Below are positions 1-10,497 of a stretch of DNA of 64,000 bases, in pieces. This DNA is from Paguma larvata (Eukaryota; Chordata; Mammalia; Carnivora; Viverridae), in contig CM057826.1 of assembly GCA_030068075.1 (NCBI GenBank), forward strand, positions 45,600,558-45,664,557. Reading direction: 5' to 3'. Position numbers and translations under genes: made by a program. Positions within the stretch are counted from its first letter, which is position 1. Each line of letters starts with the position of its first letter. The notes under the pieces were generated by a model. It saw only the letters and a list, made by a program, of their open reading frames with translations. It ran no database searches and was not told the DNA's origin.

Positions 1-322
1 AAAAATGTGCAGCTGGGCTACATCCTCTTGCCTCAAATATAGTTTAAATCAGAAAACTCTGGTCAACATGCCTGTATTTTTTTTTACTTCTACATTCTAC
101 ATTTCAAAATCAAGTTATTTTGACCACTTCTGTTACATGGGAGAAGGTACCAAGAATAATTTAAAATAAGAGTTCTATGCTCAAAGAAGTTACAAGATGT
201 TTGTCTTCCGGTGGTATGTGAGAATAATCTTTCTCCAGTGGTTTTGCCTGTGGCAGCGCCATCGTCTGTTTGTCTACTTCCTCCACCCCGCACTGCCCCC
301 AGAACAATTCATCCCCTAGGCT
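1..322. other. unique sequence, nothing recognised
   Basis: No repeat family, exon signal or conserved motif is recognised before the pyrimidine tract. Confidence 0.4.
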
Positions 323-454
323 ATTTCTTTTCTTCTCTTTTCTTTTTCTTTTCTTTCCTTTTCTTTTTTTTCTTTTCTTTTCCTTTCCTTTCCTTTTTCT
401 TTCTTTTCTTTCCTTTTCTTTCTTTTCTTTCTCTTTCTTTCTTTCTTTCCTTCT

Positions 455-507
<53 letters not shown>

Positions 508-552
508 TTTCTTTCTTTCTTTCTCTTTCTCTCTTTTCTTTTTTTTTTCCCC
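323..552. repeat. (TTTC)n polypyrimidine microsatellite
   Basis: About 230 bases made almost only of T and C. The left part is irregular (TTTTC, TTTCC) and the centre, about 440-525, is nearly pure TTTC. The open frames across it encode only Phe/Ser/Leu on one strand and Lys/Arg/Glu on the other, so they are composition artefacts. No SINE body adjoins it. Confidence 0.95.
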
Positions 553-1849
553 TTAAAGAACAAAACAAGGTAGTGTCTAATAGACACTAGACAGACTGAC
601 AGACCAAACCTCTGGTAGCTGGCTTACAGAGATGGCTCCTCATTATAGTGAGACTGTGTCTTTCATATCTAGACAGAGCTTCTGGAAATCGGGTCTCTTC
701 CAAATGATGTCAGAGAAAATTAGAAATGTCTTTATGGAAGGCCCTGGATTATTATTGTCTCTACTTCCAGTTAATACTTCAGGCAGCCTGTTGAGAGCAG
801 GGACTTAATTACAAATTATGTTAAAGATAAATTTCTTCCTGTAGATGAATATGGATTTGAAGATTGTTAACTATGTTCAAGCACTCCTAGCGGCTGAGTT
901 TTAAGGAACTACCTGTCTCTTGTACCACTTCCGTGGGCAGATCGTAAAGTAAGGATACTTTAGGGGACAGTTTTTAGACTACGTACTTTAAAGTGAACTT
1001 CTAACAAACTTAATTTATATAAAAATTACATTTGAACAAGCATGATGGCTTGTAAATAAGAGGCAGTCAATAAATATTTTAGTACTTAAATTAGGCATGA
1101 ATCTTTTCTAGACTCAGAGCCATACACTCTAGTTCAACAGCCAGGAGGGAGTCTGAAAAGTTAATTCAGCATGCAGGTAATAAAACTTGCCATGAGTAAA
1201 GAATGATATTAGATGCTTAGTGGAATAAAAAAAGAAAAAAAAAAGAATAAATAGGTAGAATAACAGCTCCGACTTCTAAAGAATAACAAAGAACACAAAA
1301 GCATATGAAACTCCTTAGAATTATACTCATTTTTAAAGCTGGAAGAAAATTTATTAAATAAAATCGTCTAATCTAATGCTTCTCTTTTATAAATGACAGT
1401 GTGGACTAGATTCATCAATCAGAATTAGTGATGAAGTTGAGGTCAGATGCTGTTCTTCATTGGCTATTCAGTTATATTAGTTGGAGTTTCTTTGAAAGTA
1501 GCTTTGAAAGTGCTGTTTTGGCTGTATCCATGGAATGTGATTACTGATACTTGCTTAGTGTAAGAGGTTGTTCAAAGCAGTTTCATCAAGCAAAGCTGCA
1601 AAGCAGTTCATAACGAAGTAGGTTTGAAACAGTGCAAGTGGCTTATCTACACGGATAGTCATTAAAATGATTGAAACTGTGATCCATAGAAAACAGGTTG
1701 GATGATTAGTTATAGCGAATGATTAAAAAGACTAGTCTCATAGTCATCAAAAATAAAACTGTAGAAGAGTATTTGATGATGTAAAAAACATTCATGATGT
1801 AATATTATCTAAAAATATACACTACATTATAATTGCACCTTATTATATG
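553..1849. other. unique sequence with one A-rich patch
   Basis: Non-coding, AT-rich. An A-rich patch lies at about 1227-1252. Around 1360-1410 there is weak resemblance to an old SINE core, too degraded to assign. Confidence 0.4.
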
Positions 1850-2010
1850 TATTGCCTGTCATTTGATACAGCAATCACTTCTTCAAACCTATCCAAAGAT
1901 AAATTTGCCAAACAATTAAAAGATGGAAACAGAAGGCTATTTATTGCAACAGTATTTTTAATAGCAAAAACAGGAAACAACCTCAAAGTCCATCATTAGG
2001 GACAAATGAG
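1850..2010 (+). mobile_element. LINE-1 3' fragment, sense
   Basis: The run from GATACAGCAATCACTTC through TTATTGCAACAGTATTTTTAATAGCAAAA to GGAAACAACCTCAAAGTCCATCA follows the conserved end of mammalian LINE-1 ORF2 (the CAGCAATTC, CACAATAGCCAA and GTCCATCAA stretch). It is old and short. The right edge is uncertain and may reach about 2110. Confidence 0.6.
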
Positions 2011-2327
2011 GAATTATGTTCATGTCACTGAGATCCAGGGTATTTGGTGTATGAGAATTGAAAACCGACAAAGACAAATGGGTTTAAATAGAATCACGAT
2101 CATTCTGAATTTGATTTGTAAGTATCATTTTGAATTTATGTTGACTCTGACTCTCTTTGGAAACAAAACATTTAGCAAGCCTGTCCTCTGAAATAAAGCT
2201 AGAAAATAAATGACTGTCCTTAAGTCAGGCTTCTTGGAGACATGAGGGATCCAGGGTGTGTTGTGCCCAAATTCTGGATCCCAAGAAGACCGCCAGGGAG
2301 CTGGGACTGATGCAAACGCAAAGGGTC

Positions 2328-2333
2328 TTTATT
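2328..2333 (-). promoter_or_regulatory. LTR polyadenylation signal AATAAA
   Basis: Minus-strand AATAAA about 20 nt before a CA-type cleavage context (GCATCA, near 2310). It marks the end of R in the LTR. Confidence 0.75.
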
Positions 2334-2411
2334 CGAAGCTCGAGCTCGGACTCTTGCACCTCCCGACGCAGCAGTGCAGTGGCAAGAGCCCTGAGCCAGG
2401 TTTACACAGGC

Positions 2412-2542
2412 TTTTTATCAGGGTTCGAGTACACTTTTTGGGTGGGAATGGGGATGCTTTGAATTGATTGATTGGCATTTTCGCGGGCTAGTTTCTCATC
2501 GAGTATTTCATATTTGGCAGGCGCGGGCTAGCTATGGATTGG
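2412..2542 (-). promoter_or_regulatory. LTR U3 promoter: CCAAT boxes and TATA box
   Basis: On the minus strand, CCAAT boxes lie at 2538-2542 and 2471-2475 and the TATA-like TAAAAA at about 2412-2418. The distance from the nearer CCAAT box to TATA is about 55 nt, and TATA to AATAAA is about 80 nt, as expected for a retroviral U3/R. Whether it is active cannot be told from sequence. Confidence 0.6.
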
Positions 2543-2666
2543 CTTAGTTTGGGGGTCCCGCGCAGATTCAAATGGTCAGAACACTGAGCTGAACAGTCAT
2601 TAGTTTTGCTAGGGGCTATTCTAGGAATCTGACCTCCTGTGGTTTCCCTGGAACTCAAAGTGGAGG

Positions 2667-2732
2667 CAGGGTCTGCTAATCAGGGTCCAGTCCCACCCTG
2701 GGTAGTGACAGGGTCTGCTAATCTGGGTCCAG
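2667..2732 (-). repeat. 24-bp direct repeat inside LTR U3
   Basis: CAGGGTCTGCTAATC plus nine following bases occurs at 2667-2690 and again, with one change, at 2709-2732 (period 42 bp). Related CTGGAAC(T/C)C motifs recur at about 2648, 2750 and 2787. Direct repeats of this kind are common in gammaretroviral U3 enhancers; enhancer function here is inferred. Confidence 0.75.
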
Positions 2733-2893
2733 CCCTTTGGCTACTGTTTCCTGGAACCCGGGGACAGAGTCCAGGGTGACTTGTTTTCCTGGAACTCGGG
2801 GCCCAGAACTGCTCTAAGATGGAACTTAAACCAAAATGGAGTGGCCTTAGCCCTAACAGCACTATACTTTCACAACATGGCAATTCTCTAACA

Positions 2894-3151
2894 CAGCAAA
2901 CAGGGTTCACAGCAATCACAGCAAACGGGTCAGGAGTCTAGTGCATTCCTAAGTCTCTAAATCTAATACCTAACAAGATTTAACATACAGCAACTTAGTC
3001 TAATACATAGCAAACTAAACAGGCCTCACAGCACCCCAAGAAAAGTTTCACAGTGTTCACAGCAAACAGCAATCAAAACAGAATTCTCAGCAATCATAAC
3101 CCTTAACAAGGTTCACAGTAAGCAGAAGTCTGGGGCACACTATCTCTAACA
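2894..3151 (-). repeat. probable U3 extension with degenerate CACAGCAA repeats
   Basis: Several imperfect copies of a (TT)CACAGCAA unit occur here. The segment closes with CTCTAACACAG at about 3145-3155, the same motif found at the edge of the core LTR (2886-2896). The simplest reading is that U3 contains tandem duplications and the true LTR edge is near 3151. A 3' flank of the provirus is the alternative, but no polypurine tract is seen. Confidence 0.45.
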
Positions 3152-3404
3152 CAGTACCCCTCTATGTTTAGCAGAAGAGAGAACTGGCTTCAAACTACTG
3201 CAGGGCTGTCACTTAGGACAAGAAACTTAAAAACGCTCTCTTCAGGTGGAGGTAGAAAGCATGTGAACTGAACATACAAATTCATGCTATCCTGGAAAGC
3301 AGGCCCACTAGCGAAGGCTCCTGAGCATCTGTCAGAAAGTAGGGAGAACCCAACTTAAAGAGGCTCCTGCTAGCCACAGGTGGAAAGATTTTAGCTTCAG
3401 TAAA
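3152..3404. other. unique sequence, nothing recognised
   Basis: No clear family or motif between the LTR and the AT-rich tract. Confidence 0.35.
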
Positions 3405-3565
3405 GATAATAATTGGGAAATTTTAAAATAATTTAAATAATATAAATAATATAAATATAAATAAATAATAAATAATAATAAATAATTTAAATAAGATAAA
3501 TAATAAATAAAATACTAAATAAAATAAAATATAAATAATAAATAAAATAATAATTTTAATAATTT
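3405..3565. repeat. AT-rich low-complexity tract (AAATAAT/AATAAA)n
   Basis: About 160 bases almost free of G and C, made of AAT, AAAT and ATAAAT units with no fixed period. Confidence 0.9.
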
Positions 3566-4164
3566 GAAAATATCAAATATGTTTAAATCCATGCATTCTA
3601 AGAATGATAAAAAAAAAATCTCAAAAGCTTATTGGTCACCTTTGGAGTCTGATTGAGAACCAACTCATTATTCTGAAAACTAATAAAGGGAAAGAACTGA
3701 GCATTCTCTTCTCTTGCTTGTACAGATGATACCTCAGACGAATCCAATAGCTGATAAGGAAAAGGTGCTCTTAGAAATGGTAAAGCTGTACAAGAGGAAG
3801 GAAGATAGAAGGTCACCATTTTACAAAGCCTGATGAAATAATAGATCTTTAGAATGATCTTTAAGTTCAATAACATCACGAAAAGGGGCAACTGAACTAT
3901 ATGTGCCTCTTGATAGAAGAGACACATACCACCACCAATGATGTATTCTTTCCACTCCAAAATTGAACCTGATTCTGATCAAGGCTTTAGATGAATTCCT
4001 CATTTATATTAAATTAAATACAGGAGACAGGAGCTGGTTAAACAATACCATGAGGATACCATTAGCCACACTGTGCGAAACCTGAGGAGAGCTACAAGCT
4101 AGTTTTTTCTTGAAAGCTTTCCTAAATGAAAAGGCGAAGCAAGAATGGGAAACCCTAGTTTAAA
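3566..4164. other. unique sequence, nothing recognised
   Basis: The 120-codon minus-strand frame across 3598-3960 has no domain, signal or splice context and is not called. Confidence 0.4.
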
Positions 4165-4352
4165 AGAGACTTGAAAGCGGTGAGCCTCAAACTTTAATGT
4201 GCATGCAAACCTGAGGTCGTGTTGAAATGCAGATTTTGGTTTGTTGGTCTGAGTTGGGGGCGGGGAAGATGGAGGTTCTGCATTTCTGACAAGCTCCCAG
4301 GTGATGTCTATGCTGCTCGCTTCCACCCCACTTCCCAACACACTTTGAGGAG
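4165..4352 (+). mobile_element. MER5A (hAT-Charlie non-autonomous DNA transposon)
   Basis: The sequence opens with CCTCAAACTTTAATGTGCATG and later carries TTCTGCATTTCTGACAAG, CTCCCAGGTGATGTCTATGC and ACACTTTGAGGA. These match the MER5A order, including its inverted ends (TCTCAAA... and ...TTTGAGA). The copy is near full length, diverged, and cannot move by itself. Confidence 0.85.
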
Positions 4353-4436
4353 GTAAGATTTAAGACACTGACCTACAGCGATGTGTGTATCTAAATTTTA
4401 TTCTGATTCAAACAAGTAACCTAAAAAGAAATGCTT

Positions 4437-4644
4437 GGGGTCTCCTGGTTGGCTTGGTCAGTCAAGCGTCTGACTTCAGCTCAGGTCATGATCTCACCAT
4501 TCGTGGATTCGAGCCCTGCGTTAGGTTCTGTCCTGACAGAGCCTGGAGGCTGCTTGGGATTCTGTGTCTCCTTCTCTCTCTGCCTGTCTCCTGCTTGTAC
4601 GCACTGTCTCTCTCTCAAAAATAAAACATTTAAAAATTCCTATT
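4437..4644 (+). mobile_element. Can-SINE (felid type), sense
   Basis: tRNA-Lys-derived head, GGTCATGATCTCA box, CT-rich stretch and CTCAAAAATAAAACATT tail are all present. An imperfect 14-bp target duplication flanks it (4423-4436 and 4645-4658; 12 of 14 match). Frames across it are artefacts. Confidence 0.93.
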
Positions 4645-4658
4645 AAAAAGAAAGACTT

Positions 4659-5570
4659 GAGAAATTGGAAATATGGACATTAAATGGGGATACTTAATGA
4701 TAGGAAGTAACCGTTGTTAATATTGTAGGTAAAATAATGGTATTAGATTATGATTAATGAAAAGCAGATTTATTTTACTGAAATACATAATGGAACATTT
4801 ACACTTGAAAGGACATGATGTCTGAGATGAGAAGAAGGCGGAAATGGTAGGAATCCAGATGAAGTGACATTGGCCATGATTAATAATTGTGGCTGACTGA
4901 TGGGCTCATTGGATTTCTTTACCTACCGGTCTGCCTATTTTTGTGTACTTTTGAAATTTGCCTTGAGAAAAGTTAGTTTATAAATATCTATTGCCTATGC
5001 GTAGAAACAAGGATAGAAGTGTACACTGGAAAACGTAAGACTGGTTAAGGTTAGAAATGTATACTGCAAAATGGAAGAGTGTTCTAGATCTTTATTCTTT
5101 GTGCTTCCCATAGTTTCCAGATTTCTACAAGTCTGTGTTTTATTTTGAAAATCAAGGAAGTTGTTTTATTTAATTGAGGGAGAGTCTCCTGATTCCTGGC
5201 CAGCTGAAAATGACCAGGTTTAACAAGCAAACCACACCCTGGCTGGAGGAACACAACTTAAATAAATTAAGGTAATTTCCCAACAGAGAAACAGAAGGGG
5301 GGAGGGGAAGGCGAGTTCCTTTCCTTTCTCCTGCGTTTCAAGGATACAGCCCTTCAGGACTAAGGACTTGAGAGTTGGGGGAGAAAAGTTGAGGAATTTG
5401 AGTGTAGCTATTTTAACTTTCGTCAGAAACGGTATCTTAGAAATCCGAGCGTGCTGCAAACATCAGATTCTGCTGGAGAGGAACACCACCTGGATTTGGC
5501 TGTCTTTACGCGTGTTGGCAGTGGCTCGGCGAGGCGTGCTAGGTAAAAGAGTCTAATGTTTTTAAACCCC
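4659..5570. other. unique sequence, nothing recognised
   Basis: Non-coding; no repeat family assigned. The overlapping opposite-strand frames near 5220-5556 have no exon signals. Confidence 0.4.
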
Positions 5571-5770
5571 ACAGACTTTGGAGGCAACACAGCTTGAGTT
5601 CAAATCCCAGCTTTGCGGTTGAGCTATTCTGTGGCACTGACAGAGTGCTTTGTCTTCTTTAAACCTGAATTTCCCATTAGCAAAACGAAGAAACAACCCT
5701 GCTATCTCCCAGGTTTAGAAATAGTGCCTTTGGAAACAGTTCCCGGCCAATAAATAGAAATTGTTTCTGT
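5571..5770 (+). mobile_element. MIR SINE, sense
   Basis: ACTTTGGAGGCAACACAGCTTGAGTTCAAATCCCAGCTTTGC, the TTCCCATTAGCAAAACGAAG core and a closing CCAATAAATAGAAATTG follow the MIR consensus from the tRNA-like head to the AATAAA end. Confidence 0.8.
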
Positions 5771-6189
5771 GGTTATTGTTAGTAGAAAAAAAAAATCCAC
5801 ACCTGCGATTTTAACCAATCTGTGAACCACATTTTCCACTTCACTGGCTTTTTATCTGTTGTTTTTCTTGCTTTCTCCTTTTGAGATGTTAATGGACCCC
5901 ACATTTGGCTCTTCTCCCCAAAGGAGTGCTTCCATGTTCTCAGCCCACCATTTTCTTTACGAATATGGTTGTCAGCAAACTGTTCAGGTCATATATTCTC
6001 CCAAGAAGCTCCTGAGTTAGTGAATAAAATCCTATATAAAATTCAAACTCTTGTTACAGAAAACCTATCCTAAAATCATAGCTTGGGTTTATTGTTTTAA
6101 GTAATTTTAAAAGTTAGGGTTTTGGAGCCAGATGCAGTCCTGTTGCCTGTGTAATTAATTTCTTGGAATATGAGGTGAGCAGGAATAGA

Positions 6190-6500
6190 AGCCGTGGAAA
6201 ATTAGAATAGATAGGAAATCTGGGGTCAGTTCCTACATGTCCTTGAACACTGTGCTAAGTAGTATGGATTTAAGTTATCATGCAGTAGAGTAGCTATTGA
6301 AAAATTGTGAGCTGGAATATAATCTGATAAGAATTTAAGGTATGATTTCTTTGGTACTGGATTTGGTTGAGGATGATCGGATTACAGAAAAGATTTGGTG
6401 CAGCCAAAAAGATCTTGTCTTGGAGGCTAGAGGACTGTAGACCCAAAGTAAGAAGGTAGAAGAGAGGATTATGTGGATGACATTGAAGGTCATTCAAATA
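6190..6500 (-). mobile_element. probable L2 LINE fragment, antisense
   Basis: The TGGATTTAAGTTATCATGCAG, AATATAATCTGATAAGAATTTAAGG and GAGGCTAGAGGACTGTAGACC stretches follow, at low identity, the antisense L2 pattern also seen better preserved at 42.6-43.6 kb. Confidence 0.4.
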
Positions 6501-6903
6501 TTTAGTTGTTTGTTTTTTAATGATGTTTTATCTGTGACATCTTGGGAGCAGAACTGATAGCCATGGATATATGGAGCATGGGAGCTGGTAAGGAGAATTA
6601 TCTCATGTCGTTAATGCTCGGATCTGTGTTGGTTTAATGAGTGGAAATGGTAAGATCAAGAAGTTTGGAACTGTGGGGAATATGACAAATTCAAGGTAGA
6701 TTCAAGTGTAGCCTGAATACAGTTGTTTGAGTCTTATTAGGTATACTCTGGGTGTTGTAAATGTAAATAATGGAAAAGGTGTTTTTATACCAGAAAATAA
6801 GAGTGACCGATAGTAATTTTGATTAAATGAACTTAATTGTAGTAGAAAATTAGTGTCACAGTGTTTCTCTGGGAGCAAAATGAAGCTATAAGAAAGGGCC
6901 ACC

Positions 6904-7098
6904 CGGGGTGCCTGGGGTGCTCACTCTGTTAAGTGACTTCAACTCAGGTCCTGATCTCATGGTTTATGAGTTTGAGCCCTGCATCCGGTCTGTGCTGACA
7001 GCTTAGAGTCTGGAGCCTGCTTGGAATTCTGTGTCTCCCTCTTTCTCTGCCCCTCCCCTACTTGTGCTCTCTCTCAAAAATAAACATTTAAAAAAAAT
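6904..7098 (+). mobile_element. Can-SINE (felid type), sense
   Basis: Complete from GGGGTGCCTGG to CTCAAAAATAAACATTTAAAA. The flanks AAAGGGCCACC (6893-6903) and AAAGGCCACC (7099-7108) are the target duplication, with one base of length difference. Confidence 0.93.
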
Positions 7099-7108
7099 AA
7101 AGGCCACC

Positions 7109-8484
7109 AAGACAAACACTCCCCGTGTCTTTGCTCTATGTCTGCATTCCTGGAAGAATTGATTTAAAATCTGTTCAAGACTTCATCCTCACCTAAACCA
7201 AAGCACTAGTCTTAAAGACACATTTTAAATTTATGTGTGATTGTCAGTAGCAAATAAAATATCCTATAAAAATGTGTCTGTAAGACTGTACTCCCTGCAA
7301 AAAAAAAACTGTACCTTAGTAAAATTTTCCAAGACTTCATCCATATTATTTCAGACTATACAGATGATGCCTAATCTATTATTCTTTAAGACTAAGAGAA
7401 CATAATCCTTGGCCTTTAGCTGAGGACCTAGAGTTAAAAACAAAACAAACAAACAAAAAAAAAACACAAAAAACTGCTAAAACCAATATAAAAGAAAAAC
7501 AAGGGAGCTGGGTGGGGGGACAACTAGTAAGAGGGACAGAGACAGGAAGTTAATTATATGTTGGGTACTGTGCCCATATCCTATAGGCTTGCTTCCTGAT
7601 TACTTTTAGGATTTACTCTTTTCAGGCTTGACTCTAGAAGATTGTAGGCTCAGGTTTGACTCTACATCTTTCCTCAGAATAGCAAAGCTAGAGAGATGAT
7701 GTTTTCACCTCTGAACTCAAGTCTAGAATGTGAAGTTTTAATTTTCAGCATACATAATAAAAGAAGTAAAAGAAAAAATAGGGGGGCTGCTTTTTTTCAA
7801 GGAAAGTTCTCTTATCTGCTAATTGATGCTGAGGGAGCAAGCACCCTTTGTGTTAGGTTTGTAGATTACAGGTGCTTTCTAGCTCTATCTTACCATACCC
7901 TTACCTTGCCCAACTGTTGTAGATCAGAGAAACCCAATACGGCTGACTAGAGGATGTGTTGAAATTCATAAAGCTAGTATCCTGAAAACTAGGATTTCCC
8001 ATCATTTTAGCTTCTGCCTTAAAGGATGGGCGGGAAAGATCTAAAAATGAACCCATTGCATAAATATTAATGAATTGGACCCCTGAGTAGAAAAATAAAA
8101 CTGTTTTCAGGAAGTATTGTTAAAATGTAGGAATCAGTATAAATTTGAGCTACACCAGGTGGAGGTGGAAAGACCAGGCATAATTGTTCTTAAATAATTG
8201 CTAAGAAAAAAAAAAAAAACTTGGAGCAGGAAGAATTTACTTTTAAAGTAAAGAGAAAGTAACAACAAAGGCAATAAATAGCTAACGGGTTGTCTGGATG
8301 ATTCCATAGACCCAACAGATAGGGCCATGTGTTGGGGTGCTCTTCCAGGCTGTATCAAAATGTGTTTTAAAAGAACTCCTTCATAGAAGCTTGCAGGAGG
8401 AAGATATTTTGTATAATCTATTCCTGGTATTTTCAATTTTATTATAAACGATCTTTCTTTATAAGTATTCTTGATCTGTAAATA
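7109..8484. other. unique sequence with A-rich patches
   Basis: A-rich (AAAC)n-like patch at about 7436-7475 and a poly-A run at about 8205-8219. The minus-strand frame at 8134-8493 runs through these and has no domain. Confidence 0.4.
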
Positions 8485-8565
8485 CCAGATCATTATGTTG
8501 TATAACCTAAATTAACATTACGTTATGTGTCAATTATACCCCACTAAAAACAACCAAAAAAAAAA
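8485..8565 (+). mobile_element. LINE-1 3' terminus, sense
   Basis: ATCATTATGTTGTATAACC followed by TATGTGTCAATTATACCCCA and an A-rich end matches the last bases of LINE-1 3' UTRs (TGTATGTCAATTATACCTCAATAAA). Only the terminus is retained. Confidence 0.6.
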
Positions 8566-9149
8566 TCCCATTGAAACAGGTGTTTGCCCAACAGCCTTCC
8601 TTTCTAACCTCTTCATTTACAGTGTTCTGAAATGCCTCTTGAACTGTAAAGTTTCCTGAGATATGGCCATACTGCCCCCCACCTTCCATTTTCTCTTCGT
8701 TCCATAAAAGAAATTCAAAAGCCTGTTTTGTAGAAAATTCAGGAGGGGGCAGGTGGCTTATCTCCTGTATCTCCTCCGATCTCCCCTCCATTACATTGCA
8801 CGACTGCCCAAGGTCTCTGTGCTCTGTGCTTGCACACATCAACTGGGTGGGAGAATTAGCGATCCAATTCTTGGTGCTTAGTGCTCTGATAAATTTAAGA
8901 GGAGACCTGTTTCTGCCCATGAAGAGTATACCAATTAAATGAGAAAATAAGATAGAGAAATAAAACAGGGGAAGAAGTGTGTTTTGCTTGTGCTTTTAGC
9001 CACAGCTGTTTTCTTCATAAAGCTTGTTTAAAGCCTCATATGTTCAGTGGAAAAAGCTGCTTAGAGGCTCTGTGGTGCATGGCTTGTAAAGTCTAAAACC
9101 TTAGAGAAGAGAGAAGTTACCAAGGACTACAATGGGGGAGGGAAAGGTT
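8566..9149. other. unique sequence, nothing recognised
   Basis: The 128-codon minus-strand frame at 8534-8920 shows no family resemblance and no exon boundaries. Confidence 0.4.
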
Positions 9150-9208
9150 TTCTTTTTTTTTTTTTTAACATTTTTAAAATTTTTTTAATTTTTATTTTAT
9201 TTTATTAT

Positions 9209-9421
9209 TTTTTTAAACATTTTTAAATATTTATTCATTTTTTCAGAGACAGAGCATGAGTTGGGGAGGGGCAGAGAAAGAGGGAGACAAAGAATTTGAA
9301 GCAGGTTCCAGGCTCTGAGCTGTCAGCACAGAGCCCGACACAAGGCTCGAACTCACAGACTGTGAGATCATGACCTGAGCCTAAGTCCAACACCCAACGG
9401 ACTGAGCCACCTAGGCGCCCC
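9209..9421 (-). mobile_element. Can-SINE (felid type), antisense
   Basis: Read on the minus strand the head is GGGGCGCCTAGGTGGCTCAG. The body is complete and the tail joins a long T/A-rich run at 9150-9240. No clear target duplication was found. Confidence 0.92.
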
Positions 9422-9489
9422 AAATGGCCTTATTTTCTTAATGGCGTTGGCTCTCTGGAATTGGCTGGTTTATCTAATTATTTACTTAT

Positions 9490-9605
9490 TTATTGTCTGT
9501 TTCCTGCAGCCAGAATGTAAGTAATGTGGGGTGCAGTGACTTTGTGTATCTCAACGATAGCCCAAGCATGTCTACAGAGGATTTTGTGCTATGAATGAAA
9601 GATTG
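9490..9605 (+). mobile_element. probable L2 3' end, sense
   Basis: CAGAATGTAAGTAATGTGG... to ...GAGGATTTTGTGCTATGAATGAAAGA loosely follows the L2 3' UTR pattern (ACTGTAAGCTCC to GTTGAATGAATGA). Confidence 0.4.
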
Positions 9606-10008
9606 AGTTAGGGAGCTTATGGAGGTTAGACTGGACTATTGCCATGGGTCCGATTGAGGGACCAGGGTCCCCTGAATTCAGGGCTTGGAATTAACATGTC
9701 AAAAGGTTATTGAATAGAGAGGAGAAAAATTCTGTTGATGTGGGACGGTGATAATATGAAAGTAGGATTTTGATGCACTCGGGACGGGAAAAATGGTGAT
9801 CAAGGAAGACTTGGTAAGAGTCCTTTGTCTCCTCAAGCATGAGGTGATGAAGGTGGGTGTTAGGGTAATAGGGGTAAGAAGAGTACAAAACATTGGATAA
9901 GGAAAATCTCAGAGGCAGTGTTCATGAGCTCTTATGGATGGCAGCGATGATTTGAAAATGCTGTTGGCTCATCTTGATCTTCATCATTTTCAAACTGTAA
10001 CTCCTCGC
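9606..10008. other. unique sequence, nothing recognised
   Basis: No assignable repeat or exon; the overlapping minus-strand frames of 64-65 codons are not supported. Confidence 0.35.
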
Positions 10009-10241
10009 AGATTTATTTTTATTTTTTTAATTTTATGTATTTAATTTGAGACAGAGTGAGCGAGAACGTGCGAGAGCAATAAAGTGAGGAAGGAGCAGCG
10101 AAAGGGAGAGAGAGAATTCCAAGCAGGATACATACTGTCAGCACAGTGTCTGATGTGGGGCTTGAACTCAAGAACTGTGAGCTTATGGCCTGAGCCATGA
10201 TCAAGAGTGAGATGTTTAACCAACTGAGCCACTCATGCCTC
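10009..10241 (-). mobile_element. Can-SINE, antisense, older copy
   Basis: Minus-strand head GGAGGCATGAGTGGCTCAG and full body with several changes from the felid consensus. It lies 27 bp from the next same-strand copy, giving a tandem SINE pair. Confidence 0.9.
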
Positions 10242-10268
10242 CGGAGAGGCCCCTCCTCCCCAGATTTA

Positions 10269-10483
10269 ATTTTTTTTTTTAATGTTTTATTTATTTTTGA
10301 GAGCAGGAGAGACAAAGCATGAGCGGGAGGGGCAAGAGAGAGAGGGAGACACAGAATCCGAAGCAGGCTCCAGGCTCTGAGCTGTCAGCACAGAGCCCGA
10401 CGCGGGGCTCGAACTCACAGACCGTGAGACCATGACCTGAGCCGAAGTTAGACACTTAACTGACTGAGCCACCCAGGCACCCC
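10269..10483 (-). mobile_element. Can-SINE (felid type), antisense, young
   Basis: Close to the felid consensus, with CpG sites kept (CCGACGCGGGGCTCGAACTC). A perfect 14-bp target duplication CCTCCCCAGATTTA flanks it at 10255-10268 and 10484-10497. Both features suggest a recent insertion. Confidence 0.96.
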
Positions 10484-10497
10484 CCTCCCCAGATTTA

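Larger units (their letters stand above)
2259..2893 (-). mobile_element. endogenous retrovirus LTR, class I (gammaretrovirus-type)
   Basis: Read on the minus strand the element begins TGTTAGAGAATTG and ends GGGCACAACA, so it has the TG...CA ends of an LTR. In order it carries two CCAAT boxes, a TATA-like TGATAAAAAG, an AATAAA signal and a short U5. That spacing gives R of about 75 nt and U5 of about 50 nt, typical of gammaretroviruses. No gag, pol or env, primer-binding site or polypurine tract is seen next to it, so it is a solo or isolated LTR. No clean 4-bp target duplication is visible (GGTG on the left, CAGC on the right). U3 may extend to about 3151. I do not recognise the family. Confidence 0.8.

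Noticed and set aside
161..590. Overlapping frames rich in Lys/Arg/Glu or Phe/Ser/Leu
   Set aside because: They translate the TTTC tract; no start context, domain or splice signal.
1355..1440. Possible old SINE core (TCTAATCTAATGCTTCTC, TTTATAAATGACAG)
   Set aside because: Too short and diverged to assign to a family.
2259..3600. Full provirus beside the LTR
   Set aside because: No primer-binding site, polypurine tract or gag/pol/env-like frame is visible on either side of the LTR.
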